21,398 nucleotides of DNA. Origin: an uncultured Vampirovibrio sp. GTDB taxonomy: Bacteria > Cyanobacteriota > Vampirovibrionia > Gastranaerophilales > Gastranaerophilaceae. Below are positions 6,146-12,959 of this stretch, piece after piece (position 1 is the stretch's first letter; every line of letters starts with the position of its first letter). The notes beneath the pieces were generated by a model. That model worked only from the letters and a program-made list of their open reading frames with translations, did no database searches and had not been told where the DNA came from. Position numbers and translations under genes: made by a program. The stretch is from positions 1,334-22,731 of the forward strand of contig CAJTWU010000028.1 of the NCBI GenBank assembly GCA_910579975.1, in the 5' to 3' direction.

Positions 6146-7653
6146 AAAAGAGGTACAACATTTTGTTCTTCAAATTTAGGACATGTGTTCCAGATTAAAG
6201 TTGGAATAATATCTCCTTGAACTCTACCTGCAAATTGACAATTACAAGTACCTTTAACCATATTAGTCGAACCATCTGCAATAGACTGAAAGAATTTACA
6301 ATTCTGACAAGCTTTCAGTGTTAAGCCTTTGTCATTTAATTTGGTAGATAATTCTCTCATTGCATCAGTCATACGCAAATGATGGTTTTTCGTAGTATAT
6401 TTTTTACCCTTATTTATAAAAGTAATTTTAGCCATACCATCTATAGAAATTAATTCCAATTGGCATTGATGTTCATTTCTGCCATCACTAACTATTACAT
6501 TAGTTGTCATTGTTTCAATTACAGGTTTTTGAGCTGTTTTTTTAAGAATATTTCTAACTCCTCTTATCAAAGGGAAATTATATATCATACGTGCAATTGA
6601 ACATAATGGATACAAAAATAAATATAAGTATTCTTTTGGATATAATTTTGCATTTAAAAAACTTACGCAAATAGCCATCATAAATACAACAGCAGTAATT
6701 AGAACAGTTGAATAATTAACCCAGAATGGGAAAACATAAGAATGACTAAGTACTAAGAAATAAGCAAGTCCACATACAACCCAATTTGGTGCAGCCAACG
6801 AGAAAACAAATTCACACGCAATATGACCTTGAGGCTGCCAAAATAAAGACCAGAATATACTTAATCTTTGAGATAAAGAAGGTATTCTAAAATCAAATTT
6901 ATCAATGCTCATGTAGACTTTTAAATCATCTATAAATGTTACTTTTATACCTTCTTTAGCCAATTTTAAAGTATAACGAACTTCAGAAATAATGTTTCTG
7001 AAATCGAAACATTCCATTCTATATAAAATATCTCTTTTTATAACAAAAGAGTCGGTATTAATAATATTAGTTAATCCTAACCTTGTCCTTGTTTTCAGAA
7101 TAAATTTTGAACAGTATCTTGAATAAGCGGATTTTACGTTCTGCCAAAAAGATAAAGTTTCTTTCTCCGGTAAATAATTTACCATAGGATTGATTACATC
7201 ATATTTAGCTAAATAATAATTAATGTTTGACAAAAAATCAGAATCAACATAATTTTTAGCATCTAAAAAAACAAAAGCATCTAAATTTTGAGCTTCTTGC
7301 AATTTAGCAGCAATAATTGAATAAGCCTGACTTTTACCAATTGGTTCCAGATTATCAATATTGATAACATTTACATTCAAATCACTTTGTAATGTGACTT
7401 CCGGTACAGTTTCACATTTATCTAATATCGCATAAATAGTATAATTTTGTCTTGAATATGTTTGATTTTTAAGCTGTTTAATTAAATTTTCAAGCGTATC
7501 GGCTTCACCGCTAGCATAAACAACAACACAAAGATTTGCATTTGTTGGTATAAACTTATCACGTATTTTGCGAACCGATTTCATTGAAGTTGCCGCTAAT
7601 ATTAAAAAATAAATCGTAAATATTGAAATATAAATATATAACAAAGTAATCAT
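6142..7653 (-). CDS. Membrane glycosyltransferase family 2-like protein with Cys-rich tail (possibly inactive)
   Basis: From the ATG at 7651-7653 the protein is 503 aa. GGAGA lies 8 bases upstream; a TTG at 7666-7668 is part of that ribosome-binding site and is a worse start. A transmembrane segment (about 1-22) precedes a GT-A domain with a CVVVYASGE strand (about 42-50) and GKSQAYSII (about 106-114). About three further membrane segments follow (about 283-360), the layout of BcsA/processive GT2 enzymes. The usual catalytic motifs are altered: DxD reads DAK (131-133), TED reads SEV (223-225) and QxxRW reads QRLSI (262-266). After the membrane part come a small beta-type domain (about 380-430) and a tail with Cys 449, 452, 470, 472 and 491. 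Fold assignment is fairly secure; activity is doubtful. It is a monocistronic gene, transcribed just downstream of the clpX terminator. Confidence 0.82.
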   Translation of the reverse strand: MITLLYIYISIFTIYFLILAATSMKSVRKIRDKFIPTNANLCVVVYASGEADTLENLIKQLKNQTYSRQNYTIYAILDKCETVPEVTLQSDLNVNVINIDNLEPIGKSQAYSIIAAKLQEAQNLDAFVFLDAKNYVDSDFLSNINYYLAKYDVINPMVNYLPEKETLSFWQNVKSAYSRYCSKFILKTRTRLGLTNIINTDSFVIKRDILYRMECFDFRNIISEVRYTLKLAKEGIKVTFIDDLKVYMSIDKFDFRIPSLSQRLSIFWSLFWQPQGHIACEFVFSLAAPNWVVCGLAYFLVLSHSYVFPFWVNYSTVLITAVVFMMAICVSFLNAKLYPKEYLYLFLYPLCSIARMIYNFPLIRGVRNILKKTAQKPVIETMTTNVIVSDGRNEHQCQLELISIDGMAKITFINKGKKYTTKNHHLRMTDAMRELSTKLNDKGLTLKACQNCKFFQSIADGSTNMVKGTCNCQFAGRVQGDIIPTLIWNTCPKFEEQNVVPLF

Positions 7654-7672
7654 GATAATTGTCTCCAAGAGA

Positions 7673-7701
7673 ATTGTACTTTAAAAATGCTTAAAAATCC
7701 A
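7673..7701 (-). promoter_or_regulatory. Candidate promoter of the glycosyltransferase-like gene
   Basis: On the minus strand TGGATT (7701-7696), a 17-base spacer and TACAAT (7678-7673) lie just after the clpX terminator and 19 bases before the ATG at 7653. The -35 is weak (3/6) while the -10 is good. A terminator immediately upstream makes an independent promoter necessary here. Confidence 0.45.
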
Positions 7702-7704
7702 TAA

Positions 7705-7740
7705 AAAAAAGAGGAGCTTTATCAAAAGCTCCTCTTTTTT
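7705..7740 (-). terminator. Rho-independent terminator of clpP-clpX
   Basis: The arms GAGGAGCTTT (7711-7720) and AAAGCTCCTC (7725-7734) pair perfectly around a four-base loop. A run of T follows on both strands, so it may stop transcripts from either side. It lies 9 bases after the clpX stop codon. Confidence 0.9.
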
Positions 7741-7748
7741 TTAACTAA

Positions 7749-9074
7749 TTATGCACTTTCTTTTTGATGTAACTGAATTAATTCAGCATGCTCGCCAATT
7801 TCGGATGTTGTTTCTGTTTTCTCTTCTTCTTTTTCTACCATAGCTTTTGTTATAATAAACTTTTTAATCGTATCATCAGAAGGAATATCATACATAACAT
7901 CCAACATCAATTCCTCAACAATGGAACGTAAAGCTCTTGCACCTGTTTTTCTTTTAATTGCCTTTTGTGCAATCAAATCAACAGCTTCAGGTTCAAAATC
8001 AAGTTCAACGCCATCCATTTCAAGCAAGCACTTATATTGTTTAAGAACAGCATTTTTTGGTTCTGTAAGTATCATTTTCAATGTTGCTTCATCTAATGCA
8101 TCTAATACCGCATAAACAGGAATACGACCGATAAATTCAGGGATTAAACCAAACTTCAATAAGTCTTCAGGCTGCAGTTTTTTCAATAATTTTGCAGCAG
8201 CCTGCTGTTTTTCAGCCTGTGTAGGAGCAGATTTACCAAAACCAATTGATGAACCATCCTTAACTCTATGCTCAATAATTTTATCCAAATCAACAAAAGC
8301 ACCACCAACAATGAAAAGAATATTACTTGTATCAATCTGTATCATTTCAGCTTGAGGGTGTTTTCTTCCACCTTGTGGAGGTACATTTGCAACAGTACCT
8401 TCAATAAGTTTTAATAACGCCTGTTGAACACCTTCACCAGAAACATCCCTTGTTATAGATGTATTTTCAGATTTTCTTGCAATTTTATCAATTTCATCTA
8501 TATAAATAATACCTCTTTCAGCCTTTTTAGGGTCAAAATCAGCATTTTGATATAATCTTAATAAAATATTTTCAACATCATCACCAACATAACCGGCTTC
8601 TGTTAAAGTAGTAGCATCAGCTACAGCAAAAGGTACATCAAGCATTTTTGCTAATGTTTGAGCTAATAAAGTTTTACCGCTGCCTGTTGGACCAACTAAT
8701 AAAATATTAGATTTTTGGATTTCAACACCATTGGTATCTTCTTTTTTATTATGTTTAAGTCGTTTGTAGTGATTGTAAACAGCTACAGACAAAACCTTCT
8801 TAGCATCATCTTGCCCGACAATATGCTGATCTAAATATGCTTTAATTTCTTGTGGTTTTGGAATAGGTTTATCATCAGCAAAATCAGAAGTTTCTTTTTT
8901 ACTACCACCTTCTGTTGTTTTTTCTTTTCCTTCGAAAAATTCTTCATCAAGAATTTCATTACATAAATCAACACATTCGTCACATATAAACACATCCGGA
9001 CCGGCAATTAATTTCTTTACCTGATCTTGTGTTTTACCGCAAAATGAACATTTTAGTCTGTCGTTTGATGACAT
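7749..9074 (-). CDS. clpX: ATP-dependent Clp protease ATP-binding subunit ClpX
   Basis: AAA+ unfoldase that recognises tagged proteins, unfolds them and feeds them to ClpP in the cytoplasm. The N-terminal zinc-binding domain has Cys 9, 12, 31 and 34. The AAA+ module shows Walker A GPTGSGKT (128-135), pore loop GYVG (161-164), Walker B with IDEID (192-196), the ClpP-docking IGF loop (277-279) and sensor 2 GAR (378-380). At 441 aa it is full length, with an acidic, Glu/Thr-rich tail after about residue 413. AGGAG precedes the ATG. It follows clpP after 39 bases in the common clpP-clpX order and is closed by a strong terminator. Confidence 0.98.
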   Translation of the reverse strand: MSSNDRLKCSFCGKTQDQVKKLIAGPDVFICDECVDLCNEILDEEFFEGKEKTTEGGSKKETSDFADDKPIPKPQEIKAYLDQHIVGQDDAKKVLSVAVYNHYKRLKHNKKEDTNGVEIQKSNILLVGPTGSGKTLLAQTLAKMLDVPFAVADATTLTEAGYVGDDVENILLRLYQNADFDPKKAERGIIYIDEIDKIARKSENTSITRDVSGEGVQQALLKLIEGTVANVPPQGGRKHPQAEMIQIDTSNILFIVGGAFVDLDKIIEHRVKDGSSIGFGKSAPTQAEKQQAAAKLLKKLQPEDLLKFGLIPEFIGRIPVYAVLDALDEATLKMILTEPKNAVLKQYKCLLEMDGVELDFEPEAVDLIAQKAIKRKTGARALRSIVEELMLDVMYDIPSDDTIKKFIITKAMVEKEEEKTETTSEIGEHAELIQLHQKESA

Positions 9075-9113
9075 TTATATTATCTCCTGTTAATTGGGTC
9101 TAAAAGGATGTGA

Positions 9114-9701
9114 TTACATCACATCCTTTGTTATAACCTTATCAATCATACCATACTCAAGAGCTTCTTGAGGAGTCATGATATAGTCTCTATCTGTATC
9201 CTTTTCAATCTTTTTAATTGATTGACCGGTATTTGATGCCATAATTTCATTCAATGTCTTTTTAATTCTCAAAATTTCCTGAGCTTGAATTTCAATATCA
9301 GTTGCTTGACCTTGAGCACCGCCAAGAGGCTGGTGAATAAGAACTCTTGAGTGAGGAAGAGCCATTCTCTTACCTTTAGCACCGGAACAAAGTAAAAATG
9401 CGCCCATAGAAGCAGCTTGACCTAAACAAATAGTACTAACGTCTGCTCTAATATGCTGCATTGTATCATATATTGCTAAACCTGCTGTAACACTACCGCC
9501 CGGTGAATTAATATATAACATAATATCTTTTTCAGGATTTTCGCTATCTAACAAAAGAAGCTGTGCAACAATAAGGTTTGCAACCATATCGTCTACCGGT
9601 GTTCCCAAGAAAATAATTCTTTCTCTAAGAAGTCTTGAGAAAATATCAAAAGATCTTTCACCTCTGCTTGATTGTTCTATTACTACAGGTACAAAACTCA
9701 T
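9114..9701 (-). CDS. clpP: ATP-dependent Clp protease proteolytic subunit ClpP
   Basis: Serine peptidase that forms the barrel-shaped proteolytic chamber used by ClpX. The catalytic triad is visible: Ser98 in GQAASMG, His123 in LIHQPLGG and Asp172 in TDRDYIM. NSPGGS (65-70) supplies the oxyanion-hole region. At 195 aa it has the usual length, and the ATG is preceded by AAAGGAAA at good spacing. It heads the clpP-clpX operon, with a TTGTTA/TATAAT promoter upstream and a dyad across the expected transcription start. The trigger factor gene that often precedes clpP is absent here; a TpsB transporter gene sits there instead, separated by a terminator. Confidence 0.98.
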   Translation of the reverse strand: MSFVPVVIEQSSRGERSFDIFSRLLRERIIFLGTPVDDMVANLIVAQLLLLDSENPEKDIMLYINSPGGSVTAGLAIYDTMQHIRADVSTICLGQAASMGAFLLCSGAKGKRMALPHSRVLIHQPLGGAQGQATDIEIQAQEILRIKKTLNEIMASNTGQSIKKIEKDTDRDYIMTPQEALEYGMIDKVITKDVM

Positions 9702-9722
9702 CTTCTAATTTCCTTTCTTATA

Positions 9723-9765
9723 TTAAGTAACTACTTAATTATACTCTACAAACCTCATTTAACAA
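9723..9765 (-). promoter_or_regulatory. clpP promoter with an overlapping 16-base inverted repeat
   Basis: On the minus strand TTGTTA (9765-9760), a 16-base spacer and TATAAT (9743-9738) form a strong vegetative promoter. Immediately downstream, covering the predicted start of transcription, is an inverted repeat with arms TTAAGTA and TACTTAA separated by AC (9723-9738). This position suits an operator. No regulator is identified in the window. Confidence 0.7.
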
Positions 9766-9817
9766 TAATGAATTTGGATGAGATTTACTTATAATGGGTT
9801 GATAATATTATAGCATA

Positions 9818-9850
9818 AAAAAAGAGCGGATATTAAATCCACTCTTTTTG
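9818..9850 (-). terminator. Rho-independent terminator of the TpsB gene
   Basis: Arms 9821-9831 and 9837-9847 pair over 11 positions with a five-base loop. In the minus-strand RNA the one imperfect position is a U-G wobble, whereas in plus-strand RNA it would be a C-A mismatch. This marks the minus strand as the functional direction. A run of seven U follows. It begins 7 bases after the TpsB stop codon. Confidence 0.85.
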
Positions 9851-9854
9851 GTTA

Positions 9855-11642
9855 TTATAATTTTTCTGGATTTCTTAGCGGTATCAGTCGATCTAAGTCT
9901 GAATTTAAGCTAAAATAAAATCTTGCAGTATTATTGCTGTATTCATGTTTAAGCGGGAAACCTACGCCAATTTGAGCAGTTAACCAGTCGGTAAAATTCA
10001 TGTAAGTACCGAAGCCAATACTGTGCAAGAATGTATTTCCATCATAAAGATTGTTATTTGTACCAACCCAGCCCCAATCATAAAAGGCAGCGAGTCTAAG
10101 TCTTTCATCCATCCAGTTACATAGTTTATTATCAAGTCTATCAATAAATGGAATTGGCATTCTATATTCTAATGTACCGGATACACCATAGTCACCCAGC
10201 ATTTCAGCAGGTTGATAACCTCTTAATGTATAAGGACCTCCGATTTGCATTTGTTCTGCTGCAAATAAATTGTTAGGAGAATATTGACCACCAACTCTCA
10301 CAACACCCATACTTCTTGAGAATAATCTTTGTACACGTGTTGCATTTGCACCAAACTTAACAAATGTAGTATCCGCATTTGACAAATTAGTCTTATCTGT
10401 ACCAGACATACCAAAGTCAATATTGGCATTTCCAATCCAACGACCATAACTGTCATCAGTCATACCATACAATCCGGTACGCCAAACATGTAAGTTATAA
10501 TCTGATAAATAGTTTCTAGCATTGCTGAATGCCATTGATGTATTAGCATTTACAAAATCATAACCTGTATATAAGAATAAATCAGATTTAGCAGTTTGAA
10601 CTAATGGATGGGTTAATTTAAAGAAATAACTCTGAGCGTTACCTTTAACACCATAAGGTCTCCATGGTCCGCCTAGTTTAACATGAGAGTCTGAAAAATC
10701 AAATGATAACCTTGTACCATAAGAGCTTACAGGAAGTGAATAACCAGCCATCCATCCGGTAGCACCTGATGAAAGAATAGTTCCGCCGTATATTTTATCA
10801 CCCAAACCAGTAAGGTTATCCATTCCTACAAGGAATGAAACACGTTGAGCACCGGTATATGATCTGCCGTAATCGTCATAAGAGAAATTAAGGTTTACAG
10901 GAAATCTATCTCTAACATTAAGAGTTAAAGAAGTATCTTCATTACCCTCTGCTTGACGTTCAACTTCGGTTTGAATTTGAACATAGTCTTCCCTATTAAT
11001 CTCTTTCATAGCTCTTTGAAGGTTTTTGGCATTAAATACATCACCTTCTCTAAGCCCTGCTTTACCCATAATAATATGTTTCAAATACCATTCGCGAGTC
11101 CATTTCTCGCCTTCGATATTCATCTCGCCAACTTTACTTTCAACAATTTTAATTGTTGCAACACCATCAACAATTCTTTGAGGAGGAACCGTAGCATAAG
11201 ATGTTAAATAGCCTTTTGAATGATATAAATTAGTAACTTTTGAACAAACTTCAAGAAGCTCATCAAAGAAAATATCTTCACCAATAACTTCTAAACCAAG
11301 GTGCTGAAGATCTTCTTCAGAAATATCTTTTACAGTATTTCCTTCAAAATTAATACGTTCTAATAAAAAGTGCGGGTTATATAAGACACCAGTTCTTTGA
11401 ACATCTTCTTCTACGGTAGCGTCATAAATTCTTTCATCATCGGTTACATGATCAAGTGACTGTACATAACTTTTCTCAAGTTGATAGCCGTTAATCTGCT
11501 GCATTTCCATTTTGTTAAAAGCACCGGCATCATAACCTCTAACAGCTGCCGAATCAATACCTCCGGCAAAAGGTTCTGCACTTGCCTTACATACAGAGAG
11601 CAAGAAAAACAACGCAAGTAAGTAACTAAATTGTTTTTTCAT
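9855..11642 (-). CDS. Two-partner secretion outer-membrane transporter, TpsB/ShlB/FhaC type
   Basis: This outer-membrane beta-barrel exports a large TpsA partner to the surface. It has a Sec signal peptide (likely cleavage after KASA, residue 22), a polar linker, POTRA-type domains at about 92-169 and 170-245 (FLLERINFEGNT; IKIVESKVGEMNIEG), and a C-terminal barrel at about 250-595 built of alternating aromatic strands. The conserved LRGY (473-476) plugging motif and FYDWG (520-524) are present. At 595 aa the length is typical. No C-terminal Phe is seen; the protein ends NPEKL after the last strand. No TpsA (haemagglutination domain) gene lies next to it, so the substrate is unknown. Its presence shows the cell has an outer membrane. 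It is monocistronic with its own terminator. Confidence 0.88.
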   Translation of the reverse strand: MKKQFSYLLALFFLLSVCKASAEPFAGGIDSAAVRGYDAGAFNKMEMQQINGYQLEKSYVQSLDHVTDDERIYDATVEEDVQRTGVLYNPHFLLERINFEGNTVKDISEEDLQHLGLEVIGEDIFFDELLEVCSKVTNLYHSKGYLTSYATVPPQRIVDGVATIKIVESKVGEMNIEGEKWTREWYLKHIIMGKAGLREGDVFNAKNLQRAMKEINREDYVQIQTEVERQAEGNEDTSLTLNVRDRFPVNLNFSYDDYGRSYTGAQRVSFLVGMDNLTGLGDKIYGGTILSSGATGWMAGYSLPVSSYGTRLSFDFSDSHVKLGGPWRPYGVKGNAQSYFFKLTHPLVQTAKSDLFLYTGYDFVNANTSMAFSNARNYLSDYNLHVWRTGLYGMTDDSYGRWIGNANIDFGMSGTDKTNLSNADTTFVKFGANATRVQRLFSRSMGVVRVGGQYSPNNLFAAEQMQIGGPYTLRGYQPAEMLGDYGVSGTLEYRMPIPFIDRLDNKLCNWMDERLRLAAFYDWGWVGTNNNLYDGNTFLHSIGFGTYMNFTDWLTAQIGVGFPLKHEYSNNTARFYFSLNSDLDRLIPLRNPEKL

Positions 11643-11931
11643 AAGTCCGAATTCCTAATATATTTATAATAATGGGTTATACTTTATTTTACATATAACA
11701 TTTTATTTTAAATAAAAACTTAAAACAAATTTTATTGCTATATATGTTACAAAGTATTACGAAACTAAACTAATTCTATCATATTGCTCTAGCAGTGTAA
11801 ATATATTAACAGTCTGAAATTCTCATACAAATGTATGGTTTTTTCTAATGTAAATTTTTGTAACAATTATTTTCGATTTTGTTATCAAAGAATATGAATA
11901 TGGAATTAAAAATATTGAAAGGAGATTTTTT
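11643..11931. other. Intergenic region between the divergent TpsB gene and a small plus-strand gene
   Basis: This 289-base, very AT-rich gap must hold two divergent promoters. On the minus side TATTAT/TATAAA (11663-11671) is a plausible TpsB -10, with AGGA near 11656-11653. On the plus side a weak pair TTGTAA (11858-11863) and TGTTAT (11880-11885) with 16-base spacing could serve the small gene. A short hairpin CATAC/GTATG followed by T6 (11824-11844) could be a weak plus-strand terminator. I see no protein, tRNA or clear structured RNA in it. Confidence 0.45.
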
Positions 11932-12195
11932 TTGATTCAAGCTGTTGGAGCGATAAATCATTATACCGATCCGGAGTACATCAAAATTTTGATGGAACTT
12001 CGTAAACTTGGAATTACGCCCAGCGGTAATAAAACCATCGATCGTGAAAAACTTGTTCAGGAGAAACATAGGCTCGAAGAAAAATTTGAAGTAAAAGAAC
12101 AATACATTCCAAATATTGAACGCGAAAAACTGGAAGAGCAGCGCACTGGTGCAACTGCTCTTGCTGAAATTAATAAAATATTACTAGGATTGTAA
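11932..12195 (+). CDS. Small protein of unknown function (87 aa)
   Basis: I do not recognise this protein. It starts at TTG (11932-11934), for which GAAAGGAG ends 7 bases upstream, a near-ideal ribosome-binding site; no earlier start is available. The sequence is soluble with no signal peptide. An N-terminal part (about 1-35) has YTDPEYIKILMELRKLG followed by TPSGNKTIDREKL. The rest is a highly charged, Glu/Lys-rich helix (about 38-75), probably a coiled coil, ending in a short hydrophobic INKILLGL. Codon usage looks normal and third positions favour A/T as in the neighbours. It ends exactly where the convergent small-subunit gene ends (12195/12196). The minus-strand frame over the same bases lacks a ribosome-binding site and is probably a shadow. 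Confidence 0.7.
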   Translation: MIQAVGAINHYTDPEYIKILMELRKLGITPSGNKTIDREKLVQEKHRLEEKFEVKEQYIPNIEREKLEEQRTGATALAEINKILLGL

Positions 12196-12930
12196 TTATT
12201 TTTTAGAAATAAAATCTAAAACACCATTAATAAATGTTAATGGATGAATTGGGCATCCAGGAATATATAAATCTATAGGGTATTTTTCCAAAAACTCTCT
12301 GTTAAGCTTGGATGACTCTTGAAATACCCCGCCTGAAATTGCACAAGCACCCGCTAAAATAACAATTTTAGGATTTGGGGTTGATTTATAACAATCTTCC
12401 AAAGCATAAGCCATATTCTCAGAAATTGGACCGGTAATAACCAAACCATCTGCATGTCGTGGTGAAGCTACAAAATCAATACCAAATCTTCCCATATCGA
12501 AATTACAGTTAGAGCATGCATTTAACTCCATCTCGCAACCATTACAACCAGCTGCAGAAACTTGTCTTAACTTAAGAGATTTAGAAAATACTCTTCTAAT
12601 TTCTTTTCTTGCTTGAATTGCCGCTTTTTCAAATTCTTCAGGTGTCATTCCTTCTGTAATTATAAGCTTATCGCGCTTATCAGCTGTTAATTTATAGTAA
12701 TTACTAAACTGAACAGCCTCACCTTTACACGCACCGCAAAGAGTACATTTACCTAAATCAATTGACAAAGGATTAGCTTTTAAAGCACCTGTTGGACAAA
12801 CTGTTTCATCAACAGTACATCCACCTTTAAGAATTGGAAAACCTCTAAATTGTTCTCTCATTGGCGCATTTGGAATATCTTTTATAAATTGATTTCCTTG
12901 AAAATATTTTAATTTAAGTGTATCTAACAT
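12196..12930 (-). CDS. Ehr/hydrogenase-4-like small subunit: ferredoxin domain fused to NuoB/HyfI-like domain
   Basis: This is the electron-transfer subunit (244 aa) of the membrane complex. The N-terminal ferredoxin-like part (about 30-80) keeps C62-x2-C65-x2-C68 plus C45-Pro, the four ligands of one [4Fe-4S] cluster. The other cluster is lost: only C38 of its set remains. The C-terminal NuoB/HyfI-like domain keeps the proximal N2-type ligands C129, C132, C196 (GAC) and C226 (PGCP), with the family stretch FGIDFVASPRHADGL at 149-163. An additional CxxC (C139, C142) lies next to the N2 motif. It is the last gene of the six-gene operon, 29 bases after the large subunit, with AAAAGGAAA before the ATG. 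It is equivalent to HyfH+HyfI of hydrogenase 4. No terminator fits between it and the convergent small gene. Confidence 0.88.
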   Translation of the reverse strand: MLDTLKLKYFQGNQFIKDIPNAPMREQFRGFPILKGGCTVDETVCPTGALKANPLSIDLGKCTLCGACKGEAVQFSNYYKLTADKRDKLIITEGMTPEEFEKAAIQARKEIRRVFSKSLKLRQVSAAGCNGCEMELNACSNCNFDMGRFGIDFVASPRHADGLVITGPISENMAYALEDCYKSTPNPKIVILAGACAISGGVFQESSKLNREFLEKYPIDLYIPGCPIHPLTFINGVLDFISKK

Positions 12931-12959
12931 TTTTATTTCCTTTTACTAAGTACGTAGCA

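Noticed and set aside
7666..7668. TTG as start of the glycosyltransferase-like protein
   Set aside because: It is part of TTGGAGA, the ribosome-binding site of the ATG at 7653, and would add only five residues.
11824..11844. Short hairpin plus T-run as a terminator of an unseen small RNA
   Set aside because: The stem is only five to six AT-rich pairs and no promoter-to-terminator unit is convincing.
5299..11869. Shared TTGTWACAATTA motif upstream of both the secreted-protein gene and the 87-aa gene
   Set aside because: At the first site it is largely explained by the -10 TACAAT of the promoter; two AT-rich matches are not enough for a regulator site.
11845..12102. Minus-strand open frame opposite the 87-aa gene
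   Set aside because: No ribosome-binding site, Phe/Asn/Ile-rich composition typical of the reverse of an A-rich gene, and it covers the promoter region of the plus-strand gene.
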